The notes below the pieces were generated by a model that did no database searches, was not told the origin of the DNA, and saw only the letters and a program-made list of their open reading frames with translations. Shown piece after piece: positions 5,643-11,844 of a stretch of DNA of 11,844 nt. The stretch's first letter is position 1. Each line of letters begins with the position of its first letter. The position numbers were made by a program, and so were the translations under genes. Source of the DNA: JBAXBF01 sp034429745 (GTDB lineage: Bacteria; Chloroflexota; Anaerolineae; Anaerolineales; DRKV01); the NCBI GenBank assembly GCA_034429745.1, contig DAOUFY010000116.1, forward strand, positions 1 through 11,844, read 5' to 3'.

Positions 5643-6308
5643 TTATGAAATAATTACTTCTTTTTGTAGTGTATTCGCCTGAGGAGAGAATATCCTTACA
5701 AAAGATTCTATATCACTAAGGTTTTGATAGATTAGTGTATCTTCGATTTCAGACGGAGCATAGGTTGTAAATAGGGCTTTTGTTGTTAGGGGGGTAACTG
5801 CAGTTCGATGGTCTGCTCCTCTAATAAAACTAGAGATAATATTTTCCTTATCGGTTATATATAGGTCGTTTTTATTGACAGTAACCTTGCTACCGTTAAG
5901 GGATATAAAACTTTCTGTACCAGATGATTTTTTTAAAGACAGCGGTAAAATTATTTTATCAAAATCGTGAACAGCAGTAAGTAGTAAGGTTTTTAATTCG
6001 GACATAAACATCGCTTCAACGATAGGCAGCTTGTTTTGGATTGGTTTCCCTTTAGCAACAGATTCAAGTTGTAATAGAACGTGATATGTGCTACCGAATT
6101 TTTTATAATAAGCGACATAGGCATTCAAAGGATAAATTTCTTTTAGTTCTTTTCGGGTAGCTTTCTGATAGGTATCTCGAATGGAAATTTCAAGGTTTCT
6201 TTTTGCTTCTTCAAAGATTTGGCTAGGATTATTATGGATATTTTCCATAAGGAGTATTCCCAAAGAGCAATTGTTGTCTTTCCATTCATTTATAGATATC
6301 CTAATCAT
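5643..6308 (-). CDS. Stand-alone B3/B4 domain protein (PheRS beta editing-like)
   Basis: A 221-residue soluble protein resembling the B3/B4 domain of bacterial phenylalanyl-tRNA synthetase beta, the site that hydrolyses mischarged Tyr-tRNA(Phe). Supporting segments are YPLNAYVAYYKKFG (59-72), a basic turn and helix KGKPIQNKLPIVEAMFM (86-102), LLLTAVHDFDKI (108-119) and the conserved end GADHRTAVTPLTTKALFTTYAP (164-185). It has no catalytic synthetase core or tRNA-anticodon domain, so it belongs to the solo group (COG3382 type). Free-standing editing or tRNA/RNA binding is plausible but untested. ATG at 6306-6308 has GAGAGG 8 nt upstream. It is divergent from the CBS protein with only 66 bp between starts and convergent with the YlbF pair. 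Confidence 0.8.
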   Translation of the reverse strand: MIRISINEWKDNNCSLGILLMENIHNNPSQIFEEAKRNLEISIRDTYQKATRKELKEIYPLNAYVAYYKKFGSTYHVLLQLESVAKGKPIQNKLPIVEAMFMSELKTLLLTAVHDFDKIILPLSLKKSSGTESFISLNGSKVTVNKNDLYITDKENIISSFIRGADHRTAVTPLTTKALFTTYAPSEIEDTLIYQNLSDIESFVRIFSPQANTLQKEVIIS

Positions 6309-6374
6309 TTTTAATTCCTCTCCTTATTGCACCAATGATAACATATAATGAATGAAAGTTGAAAGGAGTCATAA
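6309..6374. promoter_or_regulatory. Compact divergent promoter region, B3/B4 gene and CBS gene
   Basis: Only 66 bp separate the two start codons. On the plus strand TATAAT (6344-6349) lies 25 nt before the CBS gene start, with AAAGGAG at 6362-6368. On the minus strand TATCAT (6335-6340) lies about 26 nt before the B3/B4 start, with GGAGAGG downstream. No strong -35 is visible for either. The two -10 elements are nearly adjacent, so the promoters would probably interfere with one another or share a regulator. Confidence 0.4.
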
Positions 6375-6830
6375 ATGAACGTAAAGGATTGCATGAAAAA
6401 AAAGGTTATATCCATTGATAGAGAGAAACCACTCTACGAAGCTGTCTATTTATTCATCAACCATCATATTGGCACTTTGCCAGTAGTACAAGAAAGAAAA
6501 CTAGTGGGTATTGTAAGCTTGCATGATGTATTAAATTTAACCATGCCAGAATTTTTCCATATTGTAAGAGATGTGAAGTCTATACGTACATTCGGTGCCT
6601 GCGAAGATCAACAACCACACATAGAAGCTTTGGAGCAGAGAGTTTATTCCTTTATGAAGAAACCCTTTTATGTTAATGAGGATACTGGTTTATTAAGAGC
6701 TTTTGCCTTTTTCCATGAGCATAATGTTTACGATATTCCGGTTGTGGACAAAGCAGGGAATTTGGTTGGTATAGCTTCATATGTTGACGTGGGTGTTGCT
6801 TTAATGAAAAATTGGAAATTAAGCGATTAA
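6375..6830 (+). CDS. Two-CBS-domain protein
   Basis: A 151-residue cytosolic protein made of two CBS domains, about 7-56 (DCMKKKVISIDREKPLYEAV through LVGIVSLHDVLNL) and 93-146 (FMKKPFYVNEDTGLL through LVGIASYVDVGVAL). Such Bateman modules bind adenine nucleotides and pass energy or ionic state to a partner. The linker RDVKSIRTFGACEDQQPHIEALEQ is polar. The ATG has AAAGGAG 6 nt upstream. The gene is 19 nt before an ArsB/NhaD-type permease on the same strand, so the likely job is to gate or sense for that transporter, as in proteins where CBS pairs are fused to channels. This is inferred from context. No other domain is present. Confidence 0.9.
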   Translation: MNVKDCMKKKVISIDREKPLYEAVYLFINHHIGTLPVVQERKLVGIVSLHDVLNLTMPEFFHIVRDVKSIRTFGACEDQQPHIEALEQRVYSFMKKPFYVNEDTGLLRAFAFFHEHNVYDIPVVDKAGNLVGIASYVDVGVALMKNWKLSD

Positions 6831-6849
6831 AAGAACGAGTGAAAACATT

Positions 6850-8139
6850 ATGGTGCCAGCCGTTATATCCGCAATAATTTTTATCGGTAGTTTGGGATTA
6901 ATTTTCACAGAACGATTTAATAGAGTAATTGTGGCATTGCTCGGTGCAGTGTTGATGGTCGGAGTTGGAATTCTTTTTAATTTTTACTCAGAGGAACAAG
7001 CTATCGCTGCTATAGATTTCAATACCCTTGGTTTGCTGTTGGGAATGATGATTCTGATATCAATACTTGAACCGACTGGGCTATTTGAGTTTTTGGCTAT
7101 TTATGCTAGCAAACTATCACATGGGAAACCCCTATTATTATTTATTTTTCTTGGAACCGTTACTACTCTTTTGTCTATGTTTCTTGACAATGTAACAACT
7201 GTTATTCTTATTGCTCCAGTTACTGCGATGGTATGTGAAATTTTAGGGGTAAATCCACAGCCGTTTCTCATGGCAGAAGCCCTATTATCTGATACTGGAG
7301 GTGTAGCTACATTAGTAGGAGATCCCCCAAACATACTTATTGCTTCGGAAGCTAATCTGAGTTTTGTGGATTTTTTAACACACAGTTTTCCAATAGTATT
7401 AATTGCTTGGTTTGTGGCTTTAAGTTTGCTTGGATATCTATTTCGAGAGGATTTGAAAAAGCAACCAACTCAAGTTGAAGCTTTAGAAGAATTAAACCCT
7501 TATGAGTTGATAAAGGATGCAAAAACTGCAAAAAAGACATTATTCATCATTGGCATGGCGTTTTTACTTTTTTTGTTTGAGGAACACCTTCGTTTTTCTC
7601 TGGCATTTATTGCATTGAGTGCGGCGGCAGCAGCTTTAGTAATTGTCCAACCTCCTGAACGAGATGTTTTTCAGCGAATACAATGGGACATCATTTTATT
7701 TTTTACCGGCTTATTTGTGATGATTGGAGGATTACAAGCCTCCATGATATTTCATTATCTTGCTATACTAATGAAAATGATGAGTTTTCTACCTCCAAAT
7801 TTTTTTGGAGTAATCATATTATGGTTAGTCGCAATCCTGTCAGCATTGATTGATAATGTTCCTATAACTATGGCAATGATCCCAGTAATAAAAGAAATTG
7901 GCTTATTGGGTTATCCTATTTCCGCTTTATGGTGGGCATTGGCTTTTGGGGCAGGTTTTGGCGGTAATGGAACAATTATTGGATCTACTGCAAACATTGT
8001 TGTCGTCTCGATTTCTGAAAAGACGCGTGCTCCCATCACTCCTAGTTTATGGCATAGGCGTGGTTTGCCAATAATGATTGCAACATGTTTTATTGCAAGT
8101 TTACTATTTCTTATTTTTTACCAACAAATAAGCCAGTGA
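6850..8139 (+). CDS. ArsB/NhaD-type ion permease (SLC13/IT superfamily)
   Basis: A 429-residue polytopic membrane protein with about 11-12 hydrophobic segments. It carries two inverted halves typical of the ion transporter superfamily. The first has FLDNVTT (111-117) and GGVATLVGDPPN (150-161). The second has IDNVPIT (334-340) and GGNGTIIGSTAN (371-382). This matches ArsB, NhaD and P-protein-like carriers. The substrate (Na+/H+, arsenite or an organic anion) cannot be told from sequence; no ars genes are nearby, and the paired N-D motifs resemble NhaD or P-protein permeases more than ArsB. The start ATG at 6850 has only a weak GAG 10-12 nt upstream, consistent with translational coupling to the CBS gene 19 nt before it. 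It ends 48 bp before the convergent yjbQ gene. Confidence 0.88.
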   Translation: MVPAVISAIIFIGSLGLIFTERFNRVIVALLGAVLMVGVGILFNFYSEEQAIAAIDFNTLGLLLGMMILISILEPTGLFEFLAIYASKLSHGKPLLLFIFLGTVTTLLSMFLDNVTTVILIAPVTAMVCEILGVNPQPFLMAEALLSDTGGVATLVGDPPNILIASEANLSFVDFLTHSFPIVLIAWFVALSLLGYLFREDLKKQPTQVEALEELNPYELIKDAKTAKKTLFIIGMAFLLFLFEEHLRFSLAFIALSAAAAALVIVQPPERDVFQRIQWDIILFFTGLFVMIGGLQASMIFHYLAILMKMMSFLPPNFFGVIILWLVAILSALIDNVPITMAMIPVIKEIGLLGYPISALWWALAFGAGFGGNGTIIGSTANIVVVSISEKTRAPITPSLWHRRGLPIMIATCFIASLLFLIFYQQISQ

Positions 8140-8187
8140 AATTAACAGAAGATTATTTAGGACTGGTAACTCTATTTATTTGTTTAT

Positions 8188-8607
8188 TTATTCTCCGATA
8201 ATCTTTACCAGAACGCGTTTACGACGGCCTCCATCAAACTCGCCATAGAAAATTTGCTCCCAGGTACCGAAGTCTAGCTTACCATTGGTTACAGCAATGA
8301 CTACTTCGCGTCCCATTATTTGGCGTTTAATATGTGCATCAGCATTATCTTCTCCTGTTCGATTGTGTAGATATTGAGATACTGGTTCATGAGGAGCAAT
8401 TTTTTCTAGCCATACCTCGTAATCTTGATGCAATCCACTTTCATCATCATTGATGAATACAGATGATGTAATATGCATTGGGTTGACGAGTATTAATCCT
8501 TCTTTTATGCCGCTTTCGCGAAGGCAGTTTTCTACATGAGGAGTAATGTTAATAAATGCTCTTCGTGTAGGGACGTTGAACCAGATTTCTTTTCTGTAAC
8601 TCTTCAT
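8188..8607 (-). CDS. YjbQ family protein (UPF0047)
   Basis: A 139-residue small soluble protein of the YjbQ family, sometimes named secondary thiamine-phosphate synthase, whose main physiological role is unsettled. The family core is clear: HITSSVFINDDE (45-56), DNADAHIKRQIMG (87-99), then NGKLDFGTWEQIF (108-120) and EFDGGRRKRVLV (123-134). His45, His92 and the Asp/Glu residues are candidates for the active or metal site. ATG at 8605-8607 is chosen because GAGGT lies 7 nt upstream. Reading back to 8661 would add 18 residues lacking family similarity. It has an extended -10 promoter on the minus strand. It diverges from the Memo gene, leaving 294 bp between starts. Confidence 0.92.
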   Translation of the reverse strand: MKSYRKEIWFNVPTRRAFINITPHVENCLRESGIKEGLILVNPMHITSSVFINDDESGLHQDYEVWLEKIAPHEPVSQYLHNRTGEDNADAHIKRQIMGREVVIAVTNGKLDFGTWEQIFYGEFDGGRRKRVLVKIIGE

Positions 8608-8676
8608 ACCGCTAACCTCATAATAGATGTGAGAATGATTGCAAGGTCTATAATATATCAATTATGATTATAATTC

Positions 8677-8705
8677 ATTATACCATGTTGTGCATAAGAT
8701 TACAA
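8677..8705 (-). promoter_or_regulatory. Promoter for the YjbQ gene
   Basis: On the minus strand TTGTAA (8700-8705), a 17-bp spacer and TGG-TATAAT (8677-8682) form a strong extended -10 promoter. Initiation near 8670 would give a leader of about 62 nt to the chosen ATG. Confidence 0.65.
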
Positions 8706-8780
8706 AACTGTTTGGGTATGTCAAAGGTGGCTGATATTATTAACATCAATCTTATGTAGATAACCATAACTGAGGCTACC
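8693..8780. repeat. Two interleaved inverted repeats in the yjbQ-Memo intergenic region
   Basis: CATAAGATT (8693-8701) is the exact complement of AATCTTATG (8748-8756). GGTGGCT (8726-8732) can pair, with wobbles, to GGCTACC (8774-8780). The arms alternate, which is a pseudoknot-like order if transcribed. The first arm lies within the spacer of the yjbQ promoter. No reading frame and no tRNA was found in 8706-8862. This may be chance in AT-rich DNA. Confidence 0.3.
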
Positions 8781-8862
8781 AGATATGAATTTTTAAATAT
8801 TATTTTCAAGTCTAAATAACATATAATGGCGATTCTCTGGAATTCTGGTTTTACCAAGAATA

Positions 8863-8893
8863 TTGCATATATCTCATTAAGTTATGCTACAAT
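8863..8893 (+). promoter_or_regulatory. Candidate promoter for the Memo gene
   Basis: TTGCAT (8863-8868) and an extended -10 TGC-TACAAT (8886-8893, hexamer 8888-8893) are 19 bp apart. Initiation near 8900 would place the start of the mRNA one or two bases before the GTG at 8902. A second TATAAT at 8822-8827 is possible but has no -35. Confidence 0.4.
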
Positions 8894-8901
8894 AAATATA
8901 G

Positions 8902-9810
8902 GTGGTTATTCCTTTAGAAAAAAGTTACTCAGATTCAAATGGATATGACGATATGGAATCCATACCCTATGTTTCTTCAGTAAGGCCGTCACCTATTGCG
9001 GGGCGATGGTACCCGGGAGACGCCAGGATTTTAGCAAAACAAGTTGATGAATATTTGGCATCTGCTCAGTTACCTTCCATAAAAGGTGAAGTAATTGGTG
9101 CAGTAGTGCCGCATGCCGGGTATATGTATTCCGGGAAGGTAGCAGCTTACGCTTATGCTGCTCTTAAAAATTATTCACCTGAAATTGTCGTTATTGCATC
9201 TCCATTGCATCAATATTCAATCTACCCAATTTTAACAACAGCTCACAGAGCTTATATGACTCCATTAGGTGAGGTGAAAGTTGCAGAAGACTTAATGGCA
9301 TTATTAAATAGAGAATTACACTCAAGACTAGGAGAAAAACTTACTGCTTTGTCTTACGATCAAGAGCATTCGCTAGAGATTCAACTACCCTTTTTACAGA
9401 GGATTTATAAAGAGGGATTCCAATTGTTGCCAATCATGGTGCGAGATACTTCATTGGAGACAGTACAACAATTAGGTATATCTTTATCTGAAATTATAAA
9501 AGATAAAAACTATATCATTATTGCAAGTACTGATTTGTCACATTTTTACCCACAAGCTTATGCAGAAAAGTATGATAATGTTATGATACAAAAAATTAAG
9601 GACTTAGATCCTAATGGAGTAATTATGGCGGAAGAGGAAGGTAAGGGGTATGCTTGTGGAAGAGGTGCACTAGCAGCTATACTCTGGGCGGCAAAAAAAT
9701 TAGGGGCAAATAAAGCAGAAATATTAAAGTATTCAACCTCAGGCGATGTAACAGGAGACTTTTCGGAAGTTGTTGGATATGTAGCTGCTGCAATAATCAA
9801 AGAAAATTGA
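8902..9810 (+). CDS. Memo family protein (AmmeMemoRadiSam system protein B)
   Basis: A 302-residue protein of the Memo family, which has the fold of extradiol dioxygenases and binds copper or iron in human MEMO1. Family marks are VRPSPIAGRWYPGD (27-40), VVPHAGYMYSG (68-78, His71), SPLHQ (100-104, His103), DQEHSLEIQLPF (153-164), STDLSHFYP (209-217) and ACGRGA (251-256, Cys252). His71, His103 and Cys252 match the human metal-site trio. AmmeMemoRadiSam partners (AMMECR1 and the radical SAM protein) are not in the window. Start is uncertain: GTG 8902 has no ribosome site but would suit a leaderless mRNA, whereas ATG 8953 (residue 18) fits the family's usual N-terminus better but also has only a weak GGAT upstream. 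It lies 59 bp before the CNNM-like gene. Confidence 0.9.
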   Translation: MVIPLEKSYSDSNGYDDMESIPYVSSVRPSPIAGRWYPGDARILAKQVDEYLASAQLPSIKGEVIGAVVPHAGYMYSGKVAAYAYAALKNYSPEIVVIASPLHQYSIYPILTTAHRAYMTPLGEVKVAEDLMALLNRELHSRLGEKLTALSYDQEHSLEIQLPFLQRIYKEGFQLLPIMVRDTSLETVQQLGISLSEIIKDKNYIIIASTDLSHFYPQAYAEKYDNVMIQKIKDLDPNGVIMAEEEGKGYACGRGALAAILWAAKKLGANKAEILKYSTSGDVTGDFSEVVGYVAAAIIKEN

Positions 9811-9869
9811 AAGCAGATTTTTTAGTTTTACGGTGTAGATTATTAATTGCAGCTATATAAATAGATTTT

Positions 9870-11192
9870 ATGTTAATAAATATATTCTTCGTTTTATTAT
9901 TAATTGGTATTAGTTCGTTTTTTGTTATAGTAGAATATGCAACAGTTTCTGCTCGGAAAACACGTATTGCGCTTTTTGCAAAGGAAGGTAGCCAATCTGC
10001 AAAAATAATTCTATCATGGCTAGAAGACCCTAAAAAGAAAGAAAGGGTAATTGCAGCATCCCAGGTTGGGATAACAATGGCGGGTCTAGCCTTAGGGGCA
10101 ATAGGGGAAGATATATTTATCGAAATTACGAAAAAATTATTAGATAGTATCTCATTTCCCTTTTATATAGATTACAGCTCTCCGATTTTTCATTTGATTC
10201 CTTTAGTCGTTGGACTAATAATCATGACCAGCTTTAGTGTGGTTATTGGTGAATTAGTTCCCAAAGTCATTACTTTACGCCATCCGGAGGAAGCATCGCT
10301 GCATACAGCTCGAGTAATGAATTGGTTTATCTGGTTATTTTATCCATTAGTTTTAATTTTTGAAAAAGCAGCCCGTTTGGTATTAAAGATTTTCAGGATA
10401 GATATTAATCAAGAACCATTGGCTTTGTCTATTGAGGAGTTAAAACAAGTCTTGGAAGAATCTGAGGAGAAAGGGATCATAAAAGCTCCTCAAAAGGATA
10501 TGCTTAATGCGATTTTTGAGCTTGAAGATATGCTAGTACGTCAAGTGCTTATACCGAGAACGGAAATTGTTGCTTTAGAGGCAAACGAAACTGTTGCTGA
10601 TGCAATGCAAACAATATCTATGTATCCATATACAAAATATCCTGTATTTGAAGAAAATTTAGATCAAATAATTGGAATTCTTCATGTAAAGGATTTATTT
10701 AAGGTTATTCAAGAACCTAATGAATGGAAAACGCTCTTCGTTAGAGATTTTGCGCGCGAAGCGATTTTTGTTCCAGATTCTATACCTGTAAAGCTTTTGC
10801 TAAACGAGTTTAGAGTAAAACAACAACATATAGCTATTGTTATGGATGAATTTGGAGGTACATCTGGTTTGGTAACTCTGGAAGACCTTTTAGAGGAAAT
10901 TGTTGGTGAAGTAAGTGATCCTTTTGATAATATAAATCCGGAAATTCAAATGCTGTCGGAAAACACTTATCAAATAGAAGGACTAACTCGTTTAGAAGAG
11001 GTAAATGAAGCATTAGGGCTGAATTTACAAGATGAAAATTATGATACGATAGCAGGCTATATTTTAAGCAAATTAGGTAGAATTGCTCAAGAGCATGATG
11101 TTGTACAGACGGATGGAATACGTCTTGAAGTGTTGAAAATGGATGGAATGCGAATAGACAAGATATTGCTTACCTTACTAGCTGATCAGTAA
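9870..11192 (+). CDS. CNNM/CorC-type membrane protein (hemolysin C family, DUF21-CBS-CorC)
   Basis: A 440-residue integral membrane protein with the standard order. The DUF21 (CNNM) membrane domain covers about 1-180, with SSFFVIVEYATVSARKTR (15-32) and GELVPK (127-132). A CBS pair follows at about 223-345, with VLIPRTEIVAL and IIGILHVKDLFK. The family signature MDEFGGTSGLVTLEDLLEEIVGE (325-347) ends it, and a CorC/HlyC cap domain covers about 360-438. Members are linked to Mg2+ or Co2+ efflux, or Na+-driven Mg2+ transport; the hemolysin name is historical. ATG at 9870 is the first start after an in-frame stop four codons upstream. No Shine-Dalgarno is present; TATAAA at 9856-9861 lies 8 nt before the ATG. 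The end overlaps the convergent sirtuin gene by 15 nt. Confidence 0.93.
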   Translation: MLINIFFVLLLIGISSFFVIVEYATVSARKTRIALFAKEGSQSAKIILSWLEDPKKKERVIAASQVGITMAGLALGAIGEDIFIEITKKLLDSISFPFYIDYSSPIFHLIPLVVGLIIMTSFSVVIGELVPKVITLRHPEEASLHTARVMNWFIWLFYPLVLIFEKAARLVLKIFRIDINQEPLALSIEELKQVLEESEEKGIIKAPQKDMLNAIFELEDMLVRQVLIPRTEIVALEANETVADAMQTISMYPYTKYPVFEENLDQIIGILHVKDLFKVIQEPNEWKTLFVRDFAREAIFVPDSIPVKLLLNEFRVKQQHIAIVMDEFGGTSGLVTLEDLLEEIVGEVSDPFDNINPEIQMLSENTYQIEGLTRLEEVNEALGLNLQDENYDTIAGYILSKLGRIAQEHDVVQTDGIRLEVLKMDGMRIDKILLTLLADQ

Positions 11193-11844
11193 GTTGAGGA
11201 GCGAAGGTAAAACAATACTGGCTTTTCCTTGTAGAAAAACATCACTAATATAGCTAATATTTGAAGGTTGTGTGTTAATTTCTATCAATTTGGCTCCATT
11301 TTGTTTTGCTAAAAATGGCAATTGATTGGCTGGTTGTACTTCACCGCTTGTTCCTATAATAATCCAACAATCAGCTTTTCTGGTTTCTTCAATACTAAAG
11401 CGATATGCTTCAATCGGAATACTTTCTCCAAAAAATACAAAATTAGGTTTTAGAATGCCAGAACAATGGGGACAGTAAGGGGGTAAATGGTTAAGCCATT
11501 TAGATTCAAAATCATATTTACGTTCACATTCAATGCAAATTAATTGACGGCTTGAGCCATGATATTCGATTACATTATGGCTTCCGGCATCATGATGCAA
11601 ATGATCTATGTTTTGTGTGATAACGCAATGCAGAAAGTTGTGTTTTTCCATTTGGGCACAAGCGTAGTGTGCTGGATTGGGAGCCGCTTTACTGAAAAAG
11701 TCGTAAAAAATTTCTTTTATTTTGACCCAAGCTTCGAAAGGTTCTTGATAGAAGGTATTAATCATTAAGAATGAAGGATCGTACTTTGACCATAATCCAT
11801 CATCACCACGGAAGGGAGGAATACCACTCTCAACGGATATGCCA
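11178..11844 (-). CDS. Sir2 family NAD-dependent deacylase, 5' end outside the window
   Basis: A sirtuin that removes acyl groups from lysines using NAD+. The frame is open beyond the ATG at 11763-11765 to the right edge. The extra 26 codons read GISVESGIPPFRG and GLWSKYDPS, the NAD-binding core of sirtuins, so that ATG is internal and only about 10-20 residues are missing. Other marks are TQNIDHLHHDAG, the catalytic His in IEYHGS, a zinc knot CIEC with CPHC, FVFFGE, GTSGEVQPANQLP and EIN. The Tyr-x2-Arg pair of desuccinylase-type sirtuins is not seen in the EAWVKIKE helix, so a deacetylase is likelier. The stop (11178-11180) lies within the last codons of the CNNM gene, an unusual tail-to-tail overlap of 15 nt. 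The target is unknown. Confidence 0.92.
   Translation of the reverse strand, partial: GISVESGIPPFRGDDGLWSKYDPSFLMINTFYQEPFEAWVKIKEIFYDFFSKAAPNPAHYACAQMEKHNFLHCVITQNIDHLHHDAGSHNVIEYHGSSRQLICIECERKYDFESKWLNHLPPYCPHCSGILKPNFVFFGESIPIEAYRFSIEETRKADCWIIIGTSGEVQPANQLPFLAKQNGAKLIEINTQPSNISYISDVFLQGKASIVLPSLLNLLIS

Noticed and set aside
7101..7540. Two minus-strand open frames opposite the permease gene
   Set aside because: Both are antisense to conserved transporter motifs (LDNVTT, GDPPN) and look like codon shadows.
8142..8169. Hairpin TTAACAG/CTGGTAA between permease and yjbQ as a terminator
   Set aside because: One mismatch, a 14-nt loop and no proper T-tract make it too weak to call.
8608..8661. 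Extended start for the YjbQ protein at 8661
   Set aside because: The added residues do not resemble the family, and GAGGT is ideally placed for ATG 8607.
8662..8901. tRNA gene or riboswitch in the yjbQ-Memo gap
   Set aside because: No T-loop consensus, acceptor stem or known aptamer core could be recognised.
9558..9800. Minus-strand open frame opposite the Memo C-terminus
   Set aside because: It is antisense to the STDLSHFYP and ACGRGA motif region, with no independent support.
11763..11765. ATG of the sirtuin frame as the true start
   Set aside because: The 26 codons upstream encode the NAD-binding GISVESGIPPFRG core, so the gene begins outside the window.
11559..11768. Plus-strand open frame opposite the sirtuin gene
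   Set aside because: It is antisense to the NAD and zinc-binding core of Sir2.

Overview
The window is an AT-rich bacterial chromosome segment (roughly mid-30s % GC by eye), densely packed with complete single-copy-type housekeeping and accessory genes. No rRNA, tRNA, CRISPR array, transposase or phage gene was seen. The gene set and protein style point to a low-GC member of the Chloroflexota, possibly Anaerolineae. The main clues are a KYWGN-type mevalonate decarboxylase, a HEAT-repeat protein with a very acidic tail beside an RseP-type protease, a CBS/NhaD-like permease pair and a Memo family protein. This placement is an inference from family resemblance; no phylogenetic marker is present.

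Region by region: (1) Bases 1-154 hold the start of an unrecognised minus-strand gene with a hydrophobic, signal-peptide-like N-terminus, cut by the window edge. (2) Bases 219-3588 are a minus-strand cluster read mvaD-like decarboxylase -> RseP/site-2 protease -> HEAT-repeat protein. It has a good promoter in front of the decarboxylase and a second candidate in front of the protease. (3) A 272-bp divergent region with two perfect palindromes leads to a plus-strand CDF zinc-type exporter. (4) Two tandem YlbF/YmcA-family paralogues follow (4842-5629). The first ends in a CxCxC tail. (5) A stand-alone B3/B4 (PheRS-beta editing-like) domain gene lies on the minus strand (5643-6308). It is divergent from a two-CBS-domain protein and an ArsB/NhaD-type permease, which look like a two-gene operon (6375-8139). 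(6) A YjbQ family gene (minus) and a Memo/AmmeMemoRadiSam B gene (plus) diverge from a 294-bp intergenic region with interleaved inverted repeats. (7) A DUF21-CBS-CorC (CNNM/hemolysin C-like) membrane protein follows Memo and overlaps, tail to tail, a sirtuin gene that runs off the right edge.

Functional themes are isoprenoid precursor synthesis (probably the phosphomevalonate decarboxylase variant), membrane proteolysis, metal and ion transport controlled by CBS domains, RNA decay or regulation by YlbF-type proteins, and aminoacyl-tRNA quality control. Translation signals are mixed. Most genes have clear Shine-Dalgarno sites, but three (left-edge gene, Memo, CNNM) lack one and have a -10-like hexamer only 5-8 nt before the start codon, suggesting leaderless mRNAs. 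I do not see a clearly new multi-gene system. The best leads are the decarboxylase active-site substitutions, the YlbF pair, the solo B3/B4 gene, the CBS-permease pair and the palindromes at the CDF and left-edge promoters.
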